Source: Competibacteraceae bacterium UBA3908
GTDB taxonomy: Bacteria > Pseudomonadota > Gammaproteobacteria > Competibacterales > Competibacteraceae
Direction: 5' to 3'
Assembly: GCA_002391525.1 (NCBI GenBank)
Contig: DGFE01000217.1
Coordinates: forward strand, 14,368-20,655
DNA: 6,288 nucleotides
The translations under genes were made by a program, and so were the position numbers. Positions 1 through 5,728 of the stretch are shown one piece after another. The first letter of the stretch is position 1, and each line of letters opens with the position of its first letter. The notes beneath the pieces were generated by a model, which worked only from the letters and a program-made list of their open reading frames with translations, had not been told where the DNA came from and made no database searches.

Positions 1-26
1 GAGAGGGGCCGGGGGTGAGGGCGTGG

Positions 27-1043
27 CTATTTCTTCGGCTCCGACTTGCCGTCGTAGCGTTTGGCCCACTCGGCCAGGACCGCCTCGCGGTGCTTGGCCG
101 CCCACTCGAAATCGTTCTTGATCATCTTCTCGGCGATGCCCGCGGGGTAATTCGGCACCGGTTTGGCGACGCCGGGCATGGCGACCACGGCGTAGCCTTC
201 GTTGTACAGCTCGTTGGCCTTACGGGTCACCGACCAGTCGGCCAGTTGTTTGGCGGCTTCGAGCTTCTTGGTGCCCTTGACGATGGCGAACGATTCCAAA
301 TCCCAGCCCACGCCTTCTTTCGGCGCGATCACCTCGACCGGAGCACCCTTGCTCTTTTCCTGCGCGCCGCGATAGGCGAAGGAGATGCCGACCGGCACTT
401 CGCCGGCGGCGGCCATCTTGCAGGGCTTGGAGCCGGAATGGGTGTACTGGGCGATGTTCTCGTGCAGACCATCCATGTATTTCCAGGCTTTCTCCTCGCC
501 CCACATCTGAATCCAGGCCGACACGTCGAGGAAACCGGTGCCGGACGAATTGGGATTCGGCATCACCACCTTGCCCTTGAATTCCGGCTTGGTCAGATCC
601 TGCCAGGAGGTCGGCGTAGGCAACTTGAGTTTTTCGGCTTCGACGGTGTTGAGGCAGAGTGAGGCGACCCAGGCGCGCTGACCGACCCATTGCGGCGGAT
701 TGGCCTTGTCCACATACTGGGGATCGAGCGTCTCCACGCCCTTGGGCGCGTAGGACTGGAAATAACCCTGATCGGCCAGCAGCTTGAGGCCGGTCACCGC
801 CAGACCCCATACCACGTCGGCTTGCGGGTTGGCTTTCTCGGCCAGCAGCTTGGCGGTGATGATGCCGGTGGAATCGCGGACCCATTTGATGTCGAGGTCG
901 GGATGATCGGCTTCGATGGCCTGCTTGAACTTGGCCAGCTCGTCGGCCTCGACGGCGGTATAGACGATCAGCTCGGTCCTGGCCTGGGCGGCGAAGGCAA
1001 CGCCGGCCAGCAGCAGCACACCGAACACGGTGGCGAATTTCAT
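27..1043 (-). CDS. phnS: 2-aminoethylphosphonate ABC transporter, periplasmic substrate-binding protein (PhnS-type)
   Basis: Predicted 338-aa periplasmic binding protein that would capture 2-aminoethylphosphonate (AEP) and deliver it to an inner-membrane ABC permease and ATPase. Seen: an N-terminal signal peptide (Lys2, hydrophobic residues 4-18, likely cleavage after AQA at 19-21), a mature start reading ELIVYTAVEADEL, an STGIITAKLLAEK segment at 58-70, a small-residue loop NPNSSGTGF at 163-171 suited to oxyanion binding, and FAYRGA at 222-227. The overall pattern is that of the iron/thiamine/AEP class of binding proteins, and length is normal. The AEP assignment rests on this pattern plus the adjacent phnX and phnW genes. 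The reading frame is open upstream to 1181, but the ATG at 1043 is chosen because it has a GAGGA ribosome site 6 nt upstream and begins the signal peptide. The last residues are a Lys-rich tail before TAG. The transporter ATPase and permease genes are not in the window and would lie beyond position 1. An alternative is a related binding protein for another small organic acid or phosphonate. Confidence 0.86.
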   Translation of the reverse strand: MKFATVFGVLLLAGVAFAAQARTELIVYTAVEADELAKFKQAIEADHPDLDIKWVRDSTGIITAKLLAEKANPQADVVWGLAVTGLKLLADQGYFQSYAPKGVETLDPQYVDKANPPQWVGQRAWVASLCLNTVEAEKLKLPTPTSWQDLTKPEFKGKVVMPNPNSSGTGFLDVSAWIQMWGEEKAWKYMDGLHENIAQYTHSGSKPCKMAAAGEVPVGISFAYRGAQEKSKGAPVEVIAPKEGVGWDLESFAIVKGTKKLEAAKQLADWSVTRKANELYNEGYAVVAMPGVAKPVPNYPAGIAEKMIKNDFEWAAKHREAVLAEWAKRYDGKSEPKK

Positions 1044-1277
1044 CGAAAATCCTCGCGGGTTACGGAAAGGTGAAAGGCGACGGTCTGGAGCGGTCCGGCG
1101 CGATGGTTGATAAGCGAGGATTGTGCGACGGTCGTGTTGCGAAATTGTGATCAACCCGATGCTTCGTCGCTGGAACGACATCGAATCGAACGGTGAACCT
1201 GTTCCATCGCCAAGGCGGTTATTCTTCCCAGCCCAATCCCCGCCGGCGGTGCGAAATCCGGTAGCGGCCAGCGCGAC
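1044..1277 (-). promoter_or_regulatory. phnX-phnS intergenic leader, possible separate regulation of the transporter gene
   Basis: There are 234 noncoding bases between the phnX stop and the phnS start, against 7 bases between phnW and phnX. I see no hairpin followed by a T-run that would serve as a factor-independent terminator of phnX, and no -35/-10 pair with acceptable spacing. Visible structure is weak: a GTTG...CAAC dyad at 1137-1156, and a small hairpin (GTCG/CGAC at 1166-1179, with an outer CGAT/ATCG pair across a bulge). The length suggests a promoter or leader for the uptake genes, which is inference from spacing only. Confidence 0.3.
1050..1054 (-). promoter_or_regulatory. Ribosome binding site deciding the phnS start
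   Basis: GAGGA on the minus strand, 6 nt before the ATG at 1043. The same frame stays open for 46 more codons upstream, so this site together with the signal peptide starting right after it fixes the start. It is the best Shine-Dalgarno among the minus-strand genes here. Confidence 0.8.
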
Positions 1278-2126
1278 TCACGGCCGTTCGCCGCGCGCCA
1301 GCCGGGCCTCGATGGCGTCCAGGCAACGCGGCAGATCGACGATGGAGTCGATCACGTAATGGGCGCCGCCGGTAAGGAGTCGTCGATAGGCGCGTTCGCG
1401 GCGCCGACGCTGTTCGGGGACGGGCAGCGCTTCCCAACCCGCCAGCGGCAGGCCAATTTCGTTGCCGCTGATCGCGACGCCCACCGTCCACAACCCGGCG
1501 TTCAGCCCTTCCTCGATGCCGGGCACGGTATCGTCCACCTTGACGCAGGCGTGCACCGTGTCCGCGCCCAATTCGAGCAGGTTCTTGAAACTCATGTCGG
1601 GATAGGGCCGACCGCGCGGCACTTCGGTGGCGCAGACCGTGCTGTCGGGCGCGTAGCCCTGCTCGGCGGCGGCTTGCAGCAAGGGTTCCAGCATCGCGCG
1701 GCTGTAACCGGTGTTGGCGCCGATGCGGATGCCGCGCGCCCGCAAGGCGGTGACCATCTCGCGGCAGCCGGGGATCAGTTGTGCGCAGTCGCGGATGGCG
1801 GCCATTTGCAGGGGCAATAAGGCTTCGTACAGCCGGTCCACGTCGGACTGGGCCGGTTCCGCGCCGTGGCGTTCGCGCCAGCGGTCGGCGATGGTCGGTA
1901 ACTGGCAAAGCTGGCGGATGTGCTCGCGTTTTTCCAGGCCCATCGGCCCGCGCGCCTCGGCGACGTCGAGCGCCACCCCCTGCTCGGCGAACAGTTGGAC
2001 GAAGGCCATGGTCGGAGCCAGCGAGCCGAAGTCCACCGTCGTGCCGGCCCAATCCAGAATCACCGCTTGCACCGGGCCGCGGTAGGAACGCTGATAGTGG
2101 AAGTACATGGGGGGTTGATTCTCCAT
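1278..2126 (-). CDS. phnX: Phosphonoacetaldehyde hydrolase (phosphonatase)
   Basis: Cytoplasmic 282-aa HAD-superfamily enzyme that hydrolyses phosphonoacetaldehyde to acetaldehyde and phosphate, the C-P bond-cleaving step of AEP catabolism. Seen: HAD motif I ILDWAGTTVDFG with nucleophile Asp25 and the Ala27 typical of phosphonatases in place of the second Asp; the cap-domain PMGLEKREHI with Schiff-base Lys66 and His69; motif II IGANTGYS (Thr139, Tyr141); RGRPYPDM at 171-178; and KVDDTVPGIEEG with Asp198/Asp199. With a constant shift of 13, these align with Asp12, Lys53, His56, Thr126, Tyr128 and Asp186 of the Bacillus cereus enzyme, so the active site is complete. Length is normal. The gene starts 7 bp after the phnW stop, implying cotranscription and possible translational coupling. 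No clear ribosome site precedes the ATG at 2126. A second ATG at 2108 (276 aa) has a GGAG 12 nt upstream and could be the true start, and both leave the catalytic core intact. Confidence 0.96.
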   Translation of the reverse strand: MENQPPMYFHYQRSYRGPVQAVILDWAGTTVDFGSLAPTMAFVQLFAEQGVALDVAEARGPMGLEKREHIRQLCQLPTIADRWRERHGAEPAQSDVDRLYEALLPLQMAAIRDCAQLIPGCREMVTALRARGIRIGANTGYSRAMLEPLLQAAAEQGYAPDSTVCATEVPRGRPYPDMSFKNLLELGADTVHACVKVDDTVPGIEEGLNAGLWTVGVAISGNEIGLPLAGWEALPVPEQRRRRERAYRRLLTGGAHYVIDSIVDLPRCLDAIEARLARGERP

Positions 2127-2133
2127 GCGGATT

Positions 2134-3282
2134 TCAGAAAGTCGGTTTATCCAGGTCCTCGGGCCGGGGCGAGCCGTCCGGTATGCCCATCGCGTCCAGC
2201 GTGGCGCGAACCGCAGTCAGCACGCCGCGCATCTGCGCCTCGAACAACTGGCCGATGCAACCGATGCGGAAGCTGTCCACCTGAGTCAGCTTGCCGGGAT
2301 AGATGATGAAACCGCGTTGCTTGATCAGCCGGTAGAAGGTTTCGAAATCGAAATTTGGATGGCCGGGCGCGTGGAAGGTGACGATGATCGGCGACAGCCA
2401 GCAGTCGGCCAGCAGCGTATGGAAGCCCATGGCGCGCATACCGCTGACCAGGATCTCCTTGTTATGAACGTAGCGCGCCAGCCGACCGGCGACGCCGCCT
2501 TCGGCCTGGTGCTGATCCAGGGCGCTGGCGAAGGCCGCCACCACGTGAGTGGGCGGAGTGAATCGCCATTGACCGGTACGCTCCAGATAAAGCCATTGGT
2601 CGTACAGATCCAGGCTCAGCGAATGGGCGTTGCCGACGCACTGTTCCAGCGCCCCGCGCCGCAGCAGGGCGAAGCCGAAGCCCGGCACGCCTTCGAAACA
2701 CTTGTTGGCCGAGGACACCAGCCCGTCGAAGGGCAATTCGCGGGTGTCCACCGGCAGCGCGCCGAAGGAACTCATGGCATCCACGAACAGCCGCCGTCCC
2801 TGCTGGCGGGTAACCTCGGCGATAGCCTCCAGAGGATTGAGAATGCCCGAGGAGGTTTCGCAATGCACCACCGCGACGTGAGCGAGGTCGGGGTCGGCGA
2901 CCAGCATCGCCGCCACCCGTTCGGGCGGCGGCGGCAGGTAGTCGCCCATGTCCAGCGGCACGAAGTCGCGGCCCAGATACCGAAGAATACGGGCCATGCG
3001 CTGGCCGTAGGCGCCGTTCATCAACACCAGCGCCTTGCCGTCCCGTGGCAGCAAGGTCGCTAGCGCCGCCTCCACGGCGTAGGTGCCGCTGCCCTGCAAG
3101 GGCACGCAGACGTGAGTGTCCTCGGCGTGGGCCACCGCCAGCAGCCGGCGGCAAACGCGAGCGGTAAGTTCGTTGAAATCGCTGTCCCAGGAACCCCAAT
3201 CGCGCAGCATCGCGGATTTGGTGGCCAGCGAGGTCGTCAACGGACCGGGTGTCAGCAGATAAGACTCGGGAGATTCGTTCAT
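2134..3282 (-). CDS. phnW: 2-aminoethylphosphonate-pyruvate transaminase
   Basis: Cytoplasmic PLP enzyme of 382 aa (class V aminotransferase fold) that transfers the amino group of AEP to pyruvate, giving phosphonoacetaldehyde for PhnX plus L-alanine. Seen: YLLTPGPLTTS at 8-18; LQGSGTYAVEA at 62-72, which lies at the cofactor phosphate; HCETSSGILNP at 140-150; FVDAMSSFG at 166-174 with Asp168 positioned for the pyridine nitrogen; SSANKCFEGVPGF at 190-202 with the PLP lysine at 194; SLSLDLYDQW at 221-230; and IIYPGK near 326-331, followed by substrate-binding Arg339. Lys194 and Asp168 have the same numbers as in Salmonella PhnW. The C-terminus runs roughly 15 residues past the usual 365-370 aa family length, as a Pro/Asp-rich tail. 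The start is the natural one, since YLLTPGP sits at the expected distance, although the bases before it carry only a weak ribosome site. It is the first gene of the phn cassette, 162 bp after the VWA gene. Confidence 0.97.
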   Translation of the reverse strand: MNESPESYLLTPGPLTTSLATKSAMLRDWGSWDSDFNELTARVCRRLLAVAHAEDTHVCVPLQGSGTYAVEAALATLLPRDGKALVLMNGAYGQRMARILRYLGRDFVPLDMGDYLPPPPERVAAMLVADPDLAHVAVVHCETSSGILNPLEAIAEVTRQQGRRLFVDAMSSFGALPVDTRELPFDGLVSSANKCFEGVPGFGFALLRRGALEQCVGNAHSLSLDLYDQWLYLERTGQWRFTPPTHVVAAFASALDQHQAEGGVAGRLARYVHNKEILVSGMRAMGFHTLLADCWLSPIIVTFHAPGHPNFDFETFYRLIKQRGFIIYPGKLTQVDSFRIGCIGQLFEAQMRGVLTAVRATLDAMGIPDGSPRPEDLDKPTF

Positions 3283-3391
3283 GACGGGCGGTGCTCGATG
3301 GCGCGGTTTGGCTTAAAACCGGCATCATCCCGACCGTCTGTTATGATTTGATGAAACGTTGCGCGACCTTCGTCGGCGCGGGTACGGAATC

Positions 3392-3430
3392 CATTGGTCA
3401 CGGTCATTGGCGGCTTTTTCCACCGCCAAT
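3392..3430 (-). promoter_or_regulatory. Inverted repeat with CCAATG direct repeats upstream of phnW
   Basis: A perfect 8-bp inverted repeat, ATTGGCGG/CCGCCAAT, lies at 3406-3413 and 3423-3430 with a 9-nt loop. On the minus strand its right arm continues into two CCAATG copies 13 bp apart (3405-3410 and 3392-3397). Neither side of the hairpin is followed by a T-run, so it is a poor factor-independent terminator for the VWA gene. It sits about 110-150 bp before the phnW start, a plausible position for an operator or for a structure separating the VWA gene from phn expression. No regulator gene in the window identifies a ligand. The repeats are seen; function is inferred. Confidence 0.35.
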
Positions 3431-3444
3431 CCCGCCGGCAGGGC

Positions 3445-4635
3445 TCAGGTGGTTCGGCCCGCCGTCGCGATGCCGCGTGCCGCCGCCCATTGGGCGAGAT
3501 CGCGCCGTTCGATGGCGGCGGCCATCAAGTCGGGGAACTGATCGGGCGTGCACGCGAAGGCGGGCGCGCCCATTCCGGCCAGCGCGCCGGCGATATCGTG
3601 ATCGTAGGCGGGCGCGCCTTGATCGGACAGCGCCAGCAGCGCGATCAACCGTACCCCGGAGGCGGTCAGACTGGTGGCCCGTTTGAGCAATTGCTGGCGG
3701 TCGCCGCCTTCGTACAGATCGCTGATCAGCACCAGAATGGTGTCGTTGGGCGCGCGCACCAGCCCCTGACAGTAGCTCAGCGCCCGGTGGATGTCGGTGC
3801 CGCCGCCCAGTTGGGTGCCGAACAGGACCTCGACCGGATCGGCGAGTTGCTCGGTCAAATCCACCACGGCGGTATCGAACACCACCAGCGAGGTGCGTAC
3901 CGAGCGGATCGAGGCCAGGACCGCCGCCAGGATGCCGGAGTACACCACCGAGGCCGCCATCGAGCCGCTTTGATCCACGCACAGGATGATGTCGCGCAGC
4001 GCGGCGGCGCGGCGACCGAAGCCGATGCGGGTGACGGGAATGACGGTGCGATAACCGGGCTGGTAATGGCGCAGGTTGGCGCGGATGGTGCGATGCCAGT
4101 CGATTTCGCTGTGACGCGGACGGCGGTGGCGGGCGGCGCGGTTCAGACTGCCGGCAATCGCCTGACGCAGGGGATTGGCGAGCTTGCGCTCCAGTTCGGC
4201 AACCACCTGACGCACCACCCGCCGGGCGGTTTCCCGAACCTTGGCCGGCATGACGCCGCTCAGCGACAGCAGGGTAGCGACCAGATGCACGTCCGGTTCG
4301 ACCGCTTCCAGCAGTTCCGGCTCCAGCAACATCCGCCGCAAGCCGAACCGGTGCAGGGCGTCCTGTTGCAGCACGCGTACCACGGGCGTTGGAAAGTAGC
4401 GACGGATGTCGCCCAGCCAGCGGGCGACCCGCGGCGCGGAACCACCCAGGCCGCCGCCGCGGTCTTCATCGTAGAGATTTTCCAGGCAGCGATCCATGCC
4501 GAGATCGGCCGCCGTCAACGAACAACCGACGCCATCCGCCGCGCCGCCGCCCAGAATCAATCGCCAACGGCGCTGGCGCTCGCCGGCGGATAAGGGCGTC
4601 ATGGGTGGGGAATCGTTGGGGTCGTCGGCGTTCAT
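3445..4635 (-). CDS. VWA domain-containing protein, YehP-like
   Basis: Soluble 396-aa protein with an N-terminal helical region and a C-terminal von Willebrand factor A domain (about residues 215-375). Seen: QRRWRLILG near the start; a GGGLGGS turn; a basic helical stretch ARRVVRQVVAELERKL; TIRANLRHYQPGYRT; and a complete MIDAS metal site made of DQSGS (Asp221, Ser223, Ser225), Thr280 in LGGGTDI and Asp306 in LISDLYEGG. These blocks and their order match E. coli YehP as I recall it (378 aa), including VVFDTAVVDLTEQLADPVE. YehP-type proteins are normally encoded with a MoxR AAA+ ATPase (YehL) and YehM, and probably act as the metal-dependent binding partner of the ATPase; the cellular role is unknown. 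Here neither partner is adjacent: upstream is a divergent NUDIX gene, downstream phnW. The start is uncertain. ATG 4635 has a distant GGAG, ATG 4602 would give 385 aa close to the YehP N-terminus, and ATG 4704 would add 23 residues without a ribosome site. There are no membrane segments or signal peptide. Confidence 0.85.
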   Translation of the reverse strand: MNADDPNDSPPMTPLSAGERQRRWRLILGGGAADGVGCSLTAADLGMDRCLENLYDEDRGGGLGGSAPRVARWLGDIRRYFPTPVVRVLQQDALHRFGLRRMLLEPELLEAVEPDVHLVATLLSLSGVMPAKVRETARRVVRQVVAELERKLANPLRQAIAGSLNRAARHRRPRHSEIDWHRTIRANLRHYQPGYRTVIPVTRIGFGRRAAALRDIILCVDQSGSMAASVVYSGILAAVLASIRSVRTSLVVFDTAVVDLTEQLADPVEVLFGTQLGGGTDIHRALSYCQGLVRAPNDTILVLISDLYEGGDRQQLLKRATSLTASGVRLIALLALSDQGAPAYDHDIAGALAGMGAPAFACTPDQFPDLMAAAIERRDLAQWAAARGIATAGRTT

Positions 4636-4816
4636 GCGCGGGTTGTCGCTCCGGGTCGCTGGCCGAAACTGTAGGGGATGGGAAGGCGGGTTGCAATCCG
4701 CCATGACCGCGCCCGGTCGAGGCGACTATCATCTTCCCTGTCGGCGACCGGTTGGAAATGGTCAAAATCTTATCCCTGTTCCTGAATCGAGCATCAGCAG
4801 CGAAGGATCCTGTCCC
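4636..4816. promoter_or_regulatory. Divergent intergenic region between the VWA and NUDIX genes
   Basis: These 181 bases must carry promoters for both directions, since the flanking genes point away from each other. The stretch 4750-4790 is AT-richer than its surroundings (AAATGGTCAAAATCTTAT), which is the most likely place for promoter melting. I could not match a -35/-10 pair with 16-18 bp spacing on either strand, so no specific promoter is called. If the VWA gene began at 4704 the region would shrink to 112 bases. Confidence 0.35.
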
Positions 4817-5383
4817 ATGAAATTCTGTAGCCAATGTGGCGCCCCCGTCAGCTTGCGCATTCCCGCCGGCGACAATCTGCCCCGGCATGTTTGCGACACC
4901 TGCGACACCATTCATTATCTGAACCCGAAGATCGTCGCCGGCTGCATCCCCGAATGGCAGGACCGGATACTGTTGTGTCGGCGTGCCATCGAACCGCGCT
5001 ACGGCCTGTGGACCCTGCCGGCGGGGTTCATGGAGAACGGTGAATCGGCGGTGAACGCGGCGGCGCGCGAGGCGCTGGAGGAAGCGAACGCCGTGGTCGA
5101 AAATCTCACCCTGTACGGCGTATACTCATTACTCCACGTCAGCCAGGTGTACCTGATGTTTCGCGGGCAGCTCAAGGATGGCTATGCCAGTCCCGGCGAG
5201 GAAAGCCTGGAGGTGAAGTTGTACGCCGAGGATGAGATTCCCTGGGACCGGATCGCCTTCACCGTGGTTCATGAAACGCTGCGGCAATACTTCGCCGAAC
5301 GCCGGACCGGCGCGTTTCATTCACACCTTGGCGATATCATCCGCGAGCCGGACAACCAGTTCCGCATCCATCGCTATTATTGA
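4817..5383 (+). CDS. Zinc-ribbon NUDIX hydrolase (FAD/ADP-ribose pyrophosphatase-like)
   Basis: Cytoplasmic 188-aa enzyme expected to cleave a nucleoside diphosphate linked to another moiety, releasing two phosphate-bearing products with Mg2+ or Mn2+. Seen: an N-terminal four-cysteine zinc ribbon (Cys4, Cys7, Cys26, Cys29), then YLNPKIVAG leading into the NUDIX domain. The NUDIX box spans Gly70 to Ala92, with Glu76 and the catalytic REALEE at 84-89. The box glycine after EEA is Asn91 here. The C-terminal part (SLEVKLYAEDEIPWDRIAF at 130-148, then a VHETLRQY helix) closely follows plant NUDX23, a chloroplast FAD pyrophosphatase with the same zinc ribbon. FAD is therefore a reasonable guess, but ADP-ribose or NAD-type substrates are not excluded. 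ATG 4817 is chosen because AAGGA lies 9 nt upstream and the cysteine ribbon begins at once. The frame remains open upstream to 4496, but that part lies mostly opposite the VWA gene. It is probably transcribed alone or with the next gene, 92 bp downstream. Confidence 0.94.
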   Translation: MKFCSQCGAPVSLRIPAGDNLPRHVCDTCDTIHYLNPKIVAGCIPEWQDRILLCRRAIEPRYGLWTLPAGFMENGESAVNAAAREALEEANAVVENLTLYGVYSLLHVSQVYLMFRGQLKDGYASPGEESLEVKLYAEDEIPWDRIAFTVVHETLRQYFAERRTGAFHSHLGDIIREPDNQFRIHRYY

Positions 5384-5475
5384 CCGGCTGGCCGCCCATG
5401 TCCGCAGCCCATGATCCAGGGTTGCAAGACGGGTTGTCGTCAGTTTGTAACCTGAATAAAACCGCGGGAGTGCTC

Positions 5476-5676
5476 ATGAAACCTTATCTCGTTATCGTGG
5501 AAGACCCCAGTTCCGACAAGCTGCTCAACGTCGCGCTCATTCAGGCCGAGCACGAACAGCAGGCGGAAACCAAGGCCCAACAGTTGTTTCCCCATCTGCC
5601 CGATGAAGATTTGTGCGTGTACGACGTGCATGAGTTGAATCGCGACAACCCGGATGGCTGGACCTACCTCGACTGA
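5476..5676 (+). CDS. Small acidic protein of unknown function (66 aa)
   Basis: I do not recognise this family. The 66-aa product is strongly acidic, with 14 Asp/Glu against 4 Lys/Arg. It opens with a probable beta strand (PYLVIVED, 3-10), followed by a polar helix rich in Ala, Glu and Gln (LLNVALIQAEHEQQAETKAQQ, about residues 16-36), a PHLPDEDLCVYDVHEL strand-like segment, and a tail ending DGWTYLD. There is one cysteine (Cys47) and no signal peptide or membrane segment. It is supported as a real gene by a GGGAG ribosome site 5 nt before ATG 5476 and by a protein-like alternation of hydrophobic and polar residues. It follows the NUDIX gene by 92 bp and precedes the coiled-coil gene by 52 bp, all on the same strand, so the three may form an operon. 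The compact alpha/beta layout suggests a cytoplasmic adaptor or regulator, which is a guess. Confidence 0.75.
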   Translation: MKPYLVIVEDPSSDKLLNVALIQAEHEQQAETKAQQLFPHLPDEDLCVYDVHELNRDNPDGWTYLD

Positions 5677-5684
5677 ACCCAGCG

Positions 5685-5706
5685 CGCGCCGCGGTCCCGC
5701 GGTGCG
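5685..5706 (+). other. GC-rich hairpin after the 66-aa gene
   Basis: Nearly perfect inverted repeat: bases 5685-5693 pair with 5698-5706 (eight Watson-Crick pairs and one G-T), with the loop GTCC. It begins 8 nt after the TGA of the small gene and ends 11 nt before the ribosome site of the next gene. The bases after it (TCCATCTTCC) are pyrimidine-rich but lack a T-run, so it is not a standard factor-independent terminator. It may cap the mRNA 3' end, attenuate transcription into the next gene, or influence its translation. Confidence 0.45.
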
Positions 5707-5717
5707 TCCATCTTCCT

Positions 5718-5722
5718 GGAGA
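5718..5722 (+). promoter_or_regulatory. Ribosome binding site supporting a TTG start
   Basis: GGAGA sits 6 nt before TTG 5729, ideal spacing. The first in-frame ATG (5798) has no comparable site: the purine runs near it lie within or after the codon. This is the main reason for calling the coiled-coil gene from TTG. Confidence 0.6.
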
Positions 5723-5728
5723 CATTTC

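Noticed and set aside
1230..1277. Terminator after phnX
   Set aside because: The CCGCCGGCGG palindrome has no loop and is not followed by T residues on the minus strand.
2125..3063. Plus-strand open frame of 312 codons opposite phnW
   Set aside because: phnW on the minus strand has all catalytic residues. The opposite frame has no recognisable domain and is a shadow of high-GC codon use.
3391..3410. Pho box upstream of phnW (GGTCACGGTCATT)
   Set aside because: The GTCA units are 6 bp apart, not the 11-bp periodicity of Pho box repeats, and the flanking bases do not match the consensus.
3406..3430. Hairpin as a factor-independent terminator of the VWA gene
   Set aside because: The only T/A run is in the loop (CTTTTTCCA on plus). 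Downstream of the stem on the minus strand the sequence is GACCGTGACC, with no T-run.
3394..4593. Long plus-strand open frame (399 codons) opposite the VWA gene
   Set aside because: The translation is low-complexity Gly/Gln/Arg/His-rich with no motif, has no ribosome site, and lies opposite a gene with a full MIDAS motif. It is a GC-driven shadow.
5434..5462. Possible promoter TTGTCG / TAAAAC with 17-bp spacing before the 66-aa gene
   Set aside because: Transcription would begin at about 5469, leaving most of the GGGAG ribosome site outside the mRNA, so it is inconsistent with the gene it would serve. Both boxes are only 4/6 matches.
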